From Planctomycetaceae bacterium (lineage in GTDB: Bacteria; Planctomycetota; Planctomycetia; Pirellulales; Thermoguttaceae), in NCBI GenBank assembly GCA_031274385.1, contig JAISQH010000180.1, positions 1 through 5,241 of the forward strand: a stretch of DNA of 5,241 nucleotides, written 5' to 3'. Positions 1 to 4,795 of the stretch are shown in pieces (the stretch's first letter is position 1; each line of letters opens with the position of its first letter). The notes under the pieces are model-generated. The model did not search any database. It was not told the origin of the DNA and saw only the letters and a list, made by a program, of their open reading frames with translations. The position numbers were made by a program, and so were the translations under genes.

Positions 1-219
1 GACGACAAGGATTGTATTTGGACGATAGCGTATGATCGTTTGAAATATTTTGGTGAGCTTGACGATTTTCTAAATTCTTCTGTTCTGAACTACAACGCCG
101 CTCTCAAAGGAACAAGTGCCTGGTCAAATCTCTACCTAGACCGCGACCACAGTACCGCGCAACAATTATTACCATCCCCCAACGAACCGCCGCCATCTTT
201 GGCTGACTCCGAAAAGTAA
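1..219 (+). CDS. C-terminal fragment of an unidentified protein
   Basis: Frame 1 is open from the left edge to a TAA at 217-219, giving 72 residues; the start lies outside the window. The fragment begins DDKDCIWTIAYDRLKYF and ends in a proline-rich, probably disordered tail (LLPSPNEPPPSLADSEK). No transmembrane segment, cysteine cluster or catalytic motif is visible. The uninterrupted frame, ordinary codon use and the hydrophilic tail typical of a protein end support a real gene, but the family is not recognised. A segment with YNAAL could belong to a helical repeat or an outer-membrane-efflux-type protein, but this is a guess and should not be used as an annotation. The stop codon lies only five bases before the direct repeat that flanks the downstream inverted-repeat element. 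Confidence 0.6.
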   Translation, partial: DDKDCIWTIAYDRLKYFGELDDFLNSSVLNYNAALKGTSAWSNLYLDRDHSTAQQLLPSPNEPPPSLADSEK

Positions 220-231
220 GGAGTTAAAAAA

Positions 232-477
232 GTAACGGTCTATTTTCATTTGCGCGCTAAGACGCAAAGAATCAAACAAGGATTCTACCACGAAAAACAC
301 GAAATTGCACGAAAAAATGAAACAAATTGATTTGTATTTTTTTTACAACAAGAAGTTATAAAAATCTTCCTCGTGTAAAATAATAATGAACAACGTCAAA
401 AACAGAACAAGTTAAAACTAACCTTGAATTTCTTTGCGTCTTTGCGCGCAATCCTTAAAAAATAAAAGAGACCGTTC
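232..477. repeat. MITE-like inverted-repeat element with possible 8-bp target duplication
   Basis: The left arm (234-271) and right arm (430-476) are imperfect inverted repeats. The outermost 8 bases, AACGGTCT at 234-241, match AGACCGTT at 469-476 perfectly. The inner 22 bases (250-271 against 430-451, containing GCGCGC and GACGCAAAGAA) match at 21 of 22. The arms differ by a 9-base gap between the two blocks. The sequence TTAAAAAA occurs immediately outside both ends (224-231 and 478-485), as a target-site duplication would. The roughly 158-bp interior has no credible coding frame. The inner blocks look like the 'GACGCAAAG' intergenic repeats common in environmental bacterial genomes (recollection, not a search). 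Caution: TTAAAAAA also occurs at 455-462, so the duplication may be chance in AT-rich DNA. Confidence 0.55.
289..317 (+). repeat. Three tandem CACGAAA-type units
   Basis: Three consecutive units of 9, 10 and 10 bases begin CACGAAA at 289, 298 and 308. They lie inside the inverted-repeat element. Degenerate opposite-strand copies (TTTTTGTG/TTTTTTGTG at 500-516, and another set at 3509-3534) lie elsewhere in the window, which suggests one dispersed short tandem-repeat family. No function can be read from it. Confidence 0.6.
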
Positions 478-479
478 TT

Positions 480-513
480 AAAAAACACTCTTTCATGAAT
501 TTTTGTGTTTTTT
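480..513. terminator. Possible bidirectional terminator between converging genes
   Basis: AAAAAACAC (480-488) and GTGTTTTTT (505-513) form a perfect 9-bp inverted repeat around a 16-base loop. On either strand the 3' arm of the hairpin ends in a run of six U. It sits between the end of the upstream plus-strand fragment and the end of asnS on the minus strand, where a shared terminator would be expected. The stem is weak (only two G:C pairs), and its left arm overlaps the right copy of the TTAAAAAA repeat, so this may simply reflect repeat composition. Confidence 0.35.
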
Positions 514-516
514 GTG
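500..516 (+). repeat. Degenerate TTTTTGTG tandem units next to the asnS 3' end
   Basis: Units TTTTTGTG (500-507) and TTTTTTGTG (508-516) are degenerate reverse complements of the CACGAAAAA units at 289-317. The 15 bases TTTTGTGTTTTTTGT at 501-515 recur exactly at 3509-3523 upstream of sbp, so this is a dispersed intergenic repeat ending about seven bases short of the asnS stop codon. Confidence 0.5.
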
Positions 517-523
517 CGGATTT

Positions 524-1924
524 CTAAAATTCGCAATTTCCCGGAGTTCGCGGGAACGGCAACACGTCACGGATATTGCCGATGCCGGTGAGGAACATCA
601 ACGCCCGCTCAAGTCCCAAACCAAAACCACTATGCGGCACCGTTCCGTAACGCCGTAAATCCGCGTACCAACGATAAGATTCCAAATCAAGTTTCTGCTC
701 CTTCATTCGCGTTTCAAGAACTTCCAACCGATATTCCCGTTCACTGCCGCCGATAATCTCGCCGACTTTCGGTACAAGAACATCCATCGCTCTTACCGTC
801 TTGCCGTCTTCATTGACCCGCATGTAAAACGGCTTGATCGTTCGCGGATAATCGTACAAAATCACCGGACTTTTGAAATGCTCCTCCGTCAGATAACGCT
901 CATGTTCACTCTGCAAATCAATGCCCCAACTAACGTTGTAATCGAATTTCCGACCCGATTGAATCAAAAGATCAATCGCCTCTGTGTACGATAACCGAAT
1001 AAAACGGCTTGACAAAACATGTTGCAGCGTTTCGAGTAACGTTTTGTCAATCTGTTCGTTAAAAAACGCAACATCTTCCGCATTGTCACGCAAAACGTCT
1101 GAAATGAGACGTTTCAAAAATTTCTCAGCCCAATCCATGTTGCCTTCCAGTTCGCAGAACGCTATTTCCGGTTCAATCATCCAAAATTCGGAGGCGTGAC
1201 GCGACGTGTTTGAATTTTCCGCACGGAAAGTCGGTCCGAACGTGTACACCTTGCTCAAACCTGCACAATAAGTTTCGACATTCAACTGACCGCTAACAGT
1301 CAAATACGACGGCTTACCGAAAAAATCTTTTGAAAAATCAACCTTTCCGCCATCATCTTTGGGCAAATCATCAGGGTCAAACGAACTAACATGGAACATT
1401 TGTCCGGCACCCTCGCAATCACTGGCAGTAATGATCGGAGTGTGAACGTAAAAAAAACCGTTTTCCTGAAAAAATTGATGAATCGAAAAACTAACCCGAT
1501 TCCGAACTCTTGCAACTGCTCCAAAAGTATTGGTTCGCACCCGCAAATGTGCAATCGAACGCAAAAATTCCAATGAATGTCCTTTTTTCTGAAGCGGATA
1601 CGTTGCCGGATCGGAAACACCAACCAACTCAACGCATTTTGCCTCAATTTCCGTTGCCTGCCCTTGTCCCGGCGATTCTTTGACCACGCCCCGAACCGAA
1701 ATAGAACTACCGGCTGTGATCAACTTGACAGTAGTTTCGTAATTCGGAAGTTCTTTGGAGATAAGAATTTGAATGTTGCCAAACGAGGAGCCGTCATTGA
1801 GTTCGACAAAACTGAAACCCGCTTTGGAATCGCGCCGGGTACGAACCCAACCTTGAAGTAAAATATCCTTGCCAATCGCGTCCGCCTTTCGGGCTTCGGC
1901 AACCGTTATTTTTTCATAAGTCAT
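524..1924 (-). CDS. asnS: Asparaginyl-tRNA synthetase
   Basis: Cytoplasmic class II aminoacyl-tRNA synthetase that joins asparagine to tRNA-Asn using ATP. The 466 residues equal the E. coli AsnS length as I recall it, and conserved blocks run end to end. An N-terminal OB-fold anticodon-binding domain (about residues 18-105) contains GWVRTRRDSKAG. The catalytic domain shows motif 1 near 150-168, ITASDCEGAGQMF (165-177), motif 2 as FRAENSNTSRHASEFW (233-248) and motif 3 as GFGLGLERA (433-441). KVDFSKDFFGK (194-204) and YGTVPHSGFG (426-435) are also typical of AsnS rather than AspRS. The ATG at 1922-1924 gives the expected N-terminus; no strong Shine-Dalgarno sequence precedes it. It is transcribed alone, divergently from the sulfite reductase gene, with no functional link to its neighbours. 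Confidence 0.97.
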   Translation of the reverse strand: MTYEKITVAEARKADAIGKDILLQGWVRTRRDSKAGFSFVELNDGSSFGNIQILISKELPNYETTVKLITAGSSISVRGVVKESPGQGQATEIEAKCVELVGVSDPATYPLQKKGHSLEFLRSIAHLRVRTNTFGAVARVRNRVSFSIHQFFQENGFFYVHTPIITASDCEGAGQMFHVSSFDPDDLPKDDGGKVDFSKDFFGKPSYLTVSGQLNVETYCAGLSKVYTFGPTFRAENSNTSRHASEFWMIEPEIAFCELEGNMDWAEKFLKRLISDVLRDNAEDVAFFNEQIDKTLLETLQHVLSSRFIRLSYTEAIDLLIQSGRKFDYNVSWGIDLQSEHERYLTEEHFKSPVILYDYPRTIKPFYMRVNEDGKTVRAMDVLVPKVGEIIGGSEREYRLEVLETRMKEQKLDLESYRWYADLRRYGTVPHSGFGLGLERALMFLTGIGNIRDVLPFPRTPGNCEF

Positions 1925-1974
1925 GGTAAAATAAGCGTCTGGAATTTAATGAAACTACACAAAATAAAGATAAT

Positions 1975-2003
1975 AAAATATCACAAAGTTATCAGAATGT
2001 CCA
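1975..2003 (-). promoter_or_regulatory. Candidate sigma-70-type promoter for asnS
   Basis: Read on the minus strand, TGGACA (1998-2003) is a five-of-six match to the -35 consensus. It is followed after 17 bases by TATTTT (1975-1980), a four-of-six match to the -10 element. Transcription would start near 1968, about 44 bases before the asnS start codon. The surrounding DNA is AT-rich, so such matches arise easily by chance. Confidence 0.35.
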
Positions 2004-2211
2004 GTATCACCGCCGAAATTGCAGTCAAGCAACAGTATAATAATATTTATTTTGAATTTTGCCGCTTGACCATGCTAAATGAATTCGGCTTGACGAACTT
2101 TGGAAAAATAACCATAATTAACCGTTTTGCGGCAAGACACCCAATATTTTCCGCTTTTCAAAACGAAATAAACAAAATAATGAATTGGAGTTGGCGGTAC
2201 ATCGGTTTTTC

Positions 2212-2229
2212 TTGACGTCAACATTGTTG
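2212..2229. promoter_or_regulatory. Two overlapping palindromes upstream of the sulfite reductase promoter
   Basis: TTGACGTCAA (2212-2221) is a perfect 10-bp palindrome. It overlaps CAACATTGTTG (2219-2229), a perfect 5+1+5 palindrome. They end about 14 bases before the -24 element of the predicted sigma-54 promoter, a position suited to a regulator contacting or occluding the promoter. The ACGT core is shared with TGTTACGTAACA upstream of sbp. No binding protein can be named, and short palindromes occur by chance. Confidence 0.35.
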
Positions 2230-2240
2230 CAGTGGTTTTG

Positions 2241-2257
2241 CTGGCATGAAAGTTGCT
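2241..2257 (+). promoter_or_regulatory. Sigma-54 (-24/-12) promoter for the sulfite reductase gene
   Basis: CTGGCATGAAAGTTGCT fits the RpoN consensus YTGGCAYGRNNNTTGCW at every defined position. The GG (2243-2244) and GC (2255-2256) are separated by exactly 10 bases. Transcription would start near 2268, leaving a leader of about 52 bases before the start codon at 2320. Promoters of this class are inactive without an ATP-dependent enhancer-binding protein. A very similar element precedes sbp, which greatly reduces the chance of coincidence. Confidence 0.72.
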
Positions 2258-2319
2258 CTCATTTTTAATAAGCATGTTTTCCGGCAACCACCGTTTTTCA
2301 AAAAAATTCACCCGATCCA

Positions 2320-3024
2320 ATGAAAACCAAACAACCCGAAATAACTAACGAGGAAATTGCAAAATTAAAAGAATCGGCGATTTTCGCTGAGAAAGACAGA
2401 ATTCATTTTACGGCACGATTTCTTGTCGTGGGCGGACTCATGACGCCGGAAAAACTTCGTGCTGCGGCAACAATTGCCAAACGGTACGGCGACGGAACCG
2501 TTCATCTGACAACCCGGCAAGGATTTGAAATTCCACATATTCCTTATGAAAAGTTGCCGCTGATGCGGAAAGCCCTTGAGAATTTGCCGATAGAACCGGC
2601 TCGAAGCGGAAAATGTGTTCGTTCCATTGTCGCTTGTCCGGGAACATATTGCAAATTCGGCGGGATTGATACGCAAGGTTTAGCCCACGCTATCTTTAAG
2701 AAATTCGGGAAACGTAAAAATCTGCCGCATAAATTCAAAATTGCTGTTGGCGGATGTCGGCATTGTTGCGCCAAACCGCAGGAAAACGATCTCGGTGTGA
2801 TGGGAGCAGGTAAGGGTTATGCTGTTTTTGTCGGCGGTATGGCAGGAAAAACACCGCGTTGGGGTGATCGTCTTCCGTTTATCATGCAGACTCAAACCGA
2901 ACTACTTGCATTGATTAAAGTTGTCATCGATTGGTACGCCGCGCATGGTTTGGACAAAGAACGTTTCGGAGCAACGATCGAACGGATCGGGCTATCAAAT
3001 ATGCTGGCTGACATCGGATATTAG
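2320..3024 (+). CDS. Small single-module siroheme/[4Fe-4S] sulfite reductase, assimilatory type
   Basis: Predicted to reduce sulfite to sulfide with six electrons in the cytoplasm, using siroheme coupled to a [4Fe-4S] cluster; nitrite is a possible alternative substrate. The 234 residues hold one ferredoxin-like half-domain (about 28-92) and one siroheme/cluster domain (about 95-175). This is half of the duplicated E. coli CysI architecture and resembles the low-molecular-weight sulfite reductases of Desulfovibrio and methanogens. R33, R66 (HLTTRQGFEI) and K138/K140 (LPHKFK) align with the four sulfite-binding residues of CysI (R83, R153, K215, K217). Cluster cysteines are C106, C111, C146 and C150 (GCRHCCAKPQENDLG). 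The first pair is C-X4-C, one residue shorter than C-X5-C in CysI. No electron-donor subunit or extra ferredoxin domain is present. The only in-frame ATG is at 2320, without a Shine-Dalgarno sequence. It appears monocistronic. Confidence 0.85.
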   Translation: MKTKQPEITNEEIAKLKESAIFAEKDRIHFTARFLVVGGLMTPEKLRAAATIAKRYGDGTVHLTTRQGFEIPHIPYEKLPLMRKALENLPIEPARSGKCVRSIVACPGTYCKFGGIDTQGLAHAIFKKFGKRKNLPHKFKIAVGGCRHCCAKPQENDLGVMGAGKGYAVFVGGMAGKTPRWGDRLPFIMQTQTELLALIKVVIDWYAAHGLDKERFGATIERIGLSNMLADIGY

Positions 3025-3058
3025 CCGTGATATTTCACAGAGCCGTTAAATATCACGG
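3025..3058 (+). other. Perfect 11-bp inverted repeat directly after the sulfite reductase stop codon
   Basis: CCGTGATATTT (3025-3035) and AAATATCACGG (3048-3058) are perfect reverse complements around a 12-base loop, and the left arm begins at the base after the TAG stop. There is no following U-tract, so it is more likely an mRNA 3'-end stabilising hairpin, or the first part of a double terminator with the next hairpin, than a terminator by itself. Confidence 0.6.
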
Positions 3059-3069
3059 GCAAAATCGAA

Positions 3070-3104
3070 TTGCCGCCGTTTTCAGTTTGCGGCAAAAATT
3101 TTTT
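3070..3104 (+). terminator. Rho-independent terminator of the sulfite reductase transcript
   Basis: TTGCCGC (3070-3076) pairs with GCGGCAA (3089-3095) across a 12-base loop. AAA and a run of six T (3099-3104) follow. A GC-rich stem followed by a U-tract just after a gene is the classic intrinsic terminator layout. It separates this transcript from sbp, consistent with sbp having its own promoter. Confidence 0.65.
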
Positions 3105-3131
3105 GTGTAAAGAATTTTTTTGCGTAAAGAA
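3099..3131 (+). repeat. Two-copy imperfect tandem repeat after the terminator
   Basis: TTTTTTGTGTAAAGAA (3099-3114) is followed directly by TTTTTTTGCGTAAAGAA (3115-3131), differing by one substitution and one extra T. The first copy supplies the U-tract of the terminator. It is probably a small slippage duplication; no function is evident. Confidence 0.6.
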
Positions 3132-3177
3132 ATTTTTCAAAATTCAGAAACGAATGGAATATAAGTCAAAAATGATA

Positions 3178-3189
3178 TGTTACGTAACA
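3178..3189. promoter_or_regulatory. Perfect 12-bp palindrome, candidate enhancer site upstream of sbp
   Basis: TGTTACGTAACA is a perfect palindrome lying roughly 185-195 bases upstream of the predicted sigma-54 start site of sbp. Enhancer-binding proteins commonly bind dyad sites about 80-200 bases upstream. The half-site TGTTA/TAACA appears again in an inverted repeat inside the sbp leader (3457-3493). The regulator is unknown, and this is inferred from symmetry and position only. Confidence 0.42.
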
Positions 3190-3251
3190 AAGGAGCAAGA
3201 TTGTAAAGACAACAGCAAAAAGCATTTATAAACTTCTTTTTTGTATTTCAA

Positions 3252-3265
3252 TGCGTTTATACGCA
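3252..3265. promoter_or_regulatory. Second dyad site upstream of the sbp promoter
   Basis: TGCGT and ACGCA form a 5-bp dyad around TTAT, centred about 115 bases upstream of the predicted sbp start site and so within enhancer-binding range. It differs in sequence from the 3178-3189 palindrome. Support is weak: it rests on short symmetry and location. Confidence 0.25.
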
Positions 3266-3345
3266 ACAAAAATCGAAAACAGAAACCATTTTTTGGGATA
3301 CCCGAAAACCATCAAAAAGAAATTGGTCTATTGAAAAATTATGAA

Positions 3346-3362
3346 TTGGCATGTATCTTGCA
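3346..3362 (+). promoter_or_regulatory. Sigma-54 (-24/-12) promoter for sbp and cysT
   Basis: TTGGCATGTATCTTGCA matches YTGGCAYGRNNNTTGCW except at one weakly conserved position (T for R), with GG (3348-3349) and GC (3360-3361) exactly 10 bases apart. It shares TGGCATG and TTGC, in identical register, with the element upstream of the sulfite reductase gene. Transcription would begin near 3373, giving an unusually long leader of about 215 bases before sbp. Confidence 0.7.
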
Positions 3363-3508
3363 TTGAATTAATTCCATGAAAGTTTCTTAGGCGATCTTTA
3401 AAAATTAATTTTTAACCGTGAACGTTACGAAATTTTGCAAAAAAATAAAAAAGGAATTTTTATAACAATTTTAATATCAATCTGTTATAAAAACGATAAA
3501 ATTGATTA

Positions 3509-3534
3509 TTTTGTGTTTTTTGTCATTTTCGCGG
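3509..3534 (+). repeat. Degenerate copy of the TTTTTGTG repeat family upstream of sbp
   Basis: TTTTGTGTTTTTTGT at 3509-3523 is identical over 15 bases to 501-515 near the asnS end. It continues into a third degenerate unit, ATTTTCGCGG (about 3525-3534). The low-complexity T-runs weaken the case, but the G positions keep the same spacing. Confidence 0.45.
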
Positions 3535-3576
3535 TGAATCCTGATTTTTGGAGATGCCCCTTACAAAAACAAATTT

Positions 3577-3581
3577 AGGAG
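3577..3581 (+). promoter_or_regulatory. Shine-Dalgarno sequence of sbp
   Basis: AGGAG lies six bases before the ATG at 3588. It is the only strong ribosome binding site in the window, fixes the sbp start and suggests efficient translation of an abundant periplasmic protein. Confidence 0.85.
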
Positions 3582-3587
3582 AACAAC

Positions 3588-4640
3588 ATGAAAAAAGATT
3601 TTGTAACATTGGTTTTTGCTGCGTTGCTTGTGGTTTTTTCCACAACGCTTTACGCTGCCGATTACAAACTCCTCAACGTGTCCTACGATCCGACGCGGGA
3701 GTTGTACAAAGAATTTAACGAGGCGTTCAAAGCCTATTACAAAGCCAAAACCGGCGACACGGTTAATGTAACACCGTCGCATGGCGGCAGTAGTAAGCAA
3801 GCCCGGTCGATCATTGACGGTCTCGAAGCCGATGTTGTCACACTGGCTTTGGCGTACGACATCGACAGTATTGCGGAAAAATCGAAATTGTTGCCGGCAG
3901 ACTGGCAAAAACGATTGCCCGATAACAGTACGCCTTACACTTCGACGGTTGTATTTTTGGTTCGGAAAGGTAATCCCAAAAAGATTACATCGTGGGACGA
4001 TCTTATCAAGCCGGGAGTTGGAGTGATTGCCGCGAATCCGAAAACGTCCGGTGTTGCTCGTTGGAGTTATTTGGCTGGCTGGGGTTACATTCTCAAAAAG
4101 GAATTGGGCGACCTCAAGAAACTTCACGATCCGAAATATGCCAAAGAAGTTGAAGCGGCTCAGAAAAAAGCATTGGCGTACACTACCGAAGTGTATAAAC
4201 ATGTTGAGTCGCTTGATTCCGGTGCGCGTGGTTCCACGCTGGCATTTGTGCAACGGGAAATCGGAGACGTGCTTCTTGCTTGGGAAAACGAAGCGGTTCT
4301 TGCACTGAAAGAATATGGTGCCGATAAATACGATATTGTTGTTCCTTCTATCAGCATTTTGGCGGAACCGCCGGTCACCATCGTTGACAAGGTGGTTGAC
4401 AAACGCGGAACACGCAAAGTTGCCGAAGCGTACCTGAATTATTTGTACAGTAAGGAAGGACAGGAACTCGTTGCCAAACATTTTTATCGTCCGCGTGACA
4501 AAGAGATTTTGGAAAAATATTCGAAGAATTTTATCAAAGTCGAGTTGTTCACGATTGACGAAGTGTTTGGCGGTTGGCAAAAGGCACAAAAAGAACACTT
4601 CGAAGATGGCGGAATTTACGACCAATTTTCGACAAAATAG
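3588..4640 (+). CDS. sbp: Periplasmic sulfate-binding protein of the sulfate ABC transporter
   Basis: Binds sulfate in the periplasm and delivers it to the CysT/CysW/CysA importer. The 350-residue product starts with a Sec signal peptide (MKK, a hydrophobic core at about 5-20, cleavage expected after LYA at 21-23). The mature part matches E. coli Sbp throughout: LLNVSYDPTRELY (28-40), SHGGSSKQA (64-72), ADVVTLALAYD (81-91), PYTSTVVFLVRKGNPK (116-131), LDSGARGST (209-217), DVLLAWENEA (227-236) and YRPRD (310-314). D34, S68, S154, G155 and W232 fall at known sulfate-contact positions. The second glycine of the usual SGGARW loop is V156. Relative to E. coli there is a lysine- and alanine-rich insertion of about 16 residues within 169-200. 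CysP (thiosulfate) is the closest alternative. It heads an apparent operon with cysT. Confidence 0.95.
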   Translation: MKKDFVTLVFAALLVVFSTTLYAADYKLLNVSYDPTRELYKEFNEAFKAYYKAKTGDTVNVTPSHGGSSKQARSIIDGLEADVVTLALAYDIDSIAEKSKLLPADWQKRLPDNSTPYTSTVVFLVRKGNPKKITSWDDLIKPGVGVIAANPKTSGVARWSYLAGWGYILKKELGDLKKLHDPKYAKEVEAAQKKALAYTTEVYKHVESLDSGARGSTLAFVQREIGDVLLAWENEAVLALKEYGADKYDIVVPSISILAEPPVTIVDKVVDKRGTRKVAEAYLNYLYSKEGQELVAKHFYRPRDKEILEKYSKNFIKVELFTIDEVFGGWQKAQKEHFEDGGIYDQFSTK

Positions 4641-4649
4641 TCGTTTTGG

Positions 4650-4744
4650 TGGAAAGTGGAGAGTGGGAAGTCGGGAGTGGAGCGTCCATCATTTTTTGAA
4701 ACTTTTTGCTTTACTGCTCTTCACTTTTCATTTTTCACTTTTCA
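4650..4744 (+). repeat. Long G.U-tolerant hairpin between sbp and cysT (dispersed GTGGA/CACTTTTC repeat)
   Basis: The purine-rich arm 4650-4671 (units like GTGGAAAGTGGAGAGTGGG) can pair with the pyrimidine-rich arm 4723-4744 (units CACTTTTCATTTTTC) over 22 consecutive positions in the plus-strand RNA, 16 Watson-Crick and 6 G.U. The loop is about 51 bases and contains a T6 run. Such repeats are familiar between genes in environmental bacterial genomes (recollection). Between a binding-protein gene and its permease, a hairpin could protect the upstream mRNA and lower expression of the membrane subunit, as REP elements do in the maltose operon. This role is inferred. Confidence 0.6.
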
Positions 4745-4795
4745 TTAACAACAACTGATAAAAATTTATACAAACGTCAACAGATAATTGTTACA

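Larger units (their letters stand above)
1925..2240. other. Divergent intergenic region between asnS and the sulfite reductase gene
   Basis: AT-rich spacer with no convincing gene. Two short open frames, 1949-2215 on plus and 2075-2320 on minus, have unstructured composition, no ribosome binding site and no recognisable family. The region must carry the asnS promoter and any upstream control sites for the sulfite reductase gene. CTTGAC occurs three times on the plus strand (2065, 2089 and 2211), which may be coincidence. Confidence 0.6.
3373..3587 (+). other. Long AT-rich 5' leader of sbp with two inverted repeats
   Basis: If the sigma-54 promoter is right, this stretch is transcribed but untranslated. 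It contains a perfect 18-bp AT palindrome (3398-3415). It also holds an 11-bp perfect inverted repeat, TTTTTATAACA (3457-3467) with TGTTATAAAAA (3483-3493), around a 15-base spacer. The latter could be an RNA hairpin or a dyad operator. No known riboswitch such as the SAM-I type is recognisable. A second promoter closer to sbp cannot be excluded in such AT-rich DNA. Confidence 0.45.

Noticed and set aside
289..317. Possible CRISPR array from the regularly spaced CACGAAA units
   Set aside because: Units are only 9-10 bases with no spacers between them, and no cas genes are near.
332..348. Small hairpin TTGTA/TACAA inside the inverted-repeat element
   Set aside because: A five-base stem in AT-rich DNA is not distinguishable from chance.
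984..1861. Several 60-115-residue frames within asnS on both strands
   Set aside because: All are shadows of asnS, whose conserved motifs span the whole interval.
2057..2135. Inverted pair TTGCCGC (2059-2065) and GCGGCAA (2129-2135), the same words as the terminator stem at 3070-3095
   Set aside because: Only seven bases with a long gap and no U-tract; likely coincidence.
1949..2215. 88-residue open frame on the plus strand between asnS and the sulfite reductase gene
   Set aside because: No ribosome binding site, no recognisable family, AT-driven I/K/N-rich composition, and it overlaps the likely asnS promoter.
2212..2240. Sigma-70 promoter starting with TTGACG at 2212
   Set aside because: No acceptable -10 sequence lies 16-18 bases downstream (2235-2240 is GTTTTG), whereas the sigma-54 match next to it is excellent.
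2075..2320. 81-residue open frame on the minus strand in the same spacer
   Set aside because: No domain or ribosome binding site, and it overlaps the strong sigma-54 element and palindromes that better explain the region.
3561..4625. 354-residue open frame on the minus strand opposite sbp
   Set aside because: It lies almost wholly antisense to sbp, a confidently identified gene. Its product is rich in F, R, N and C with no recognisable domain, as expected from reading a codon-biased gene backwards.
4471..4758. 95-residue plus-strand frame across the sbp end and following spacer
   Set aside because: Its first half is an out-of-frame read of sbp and its second half is translation of the GTGGA/CACTTTTC hairpin repeat, which commonly produces false small genes.
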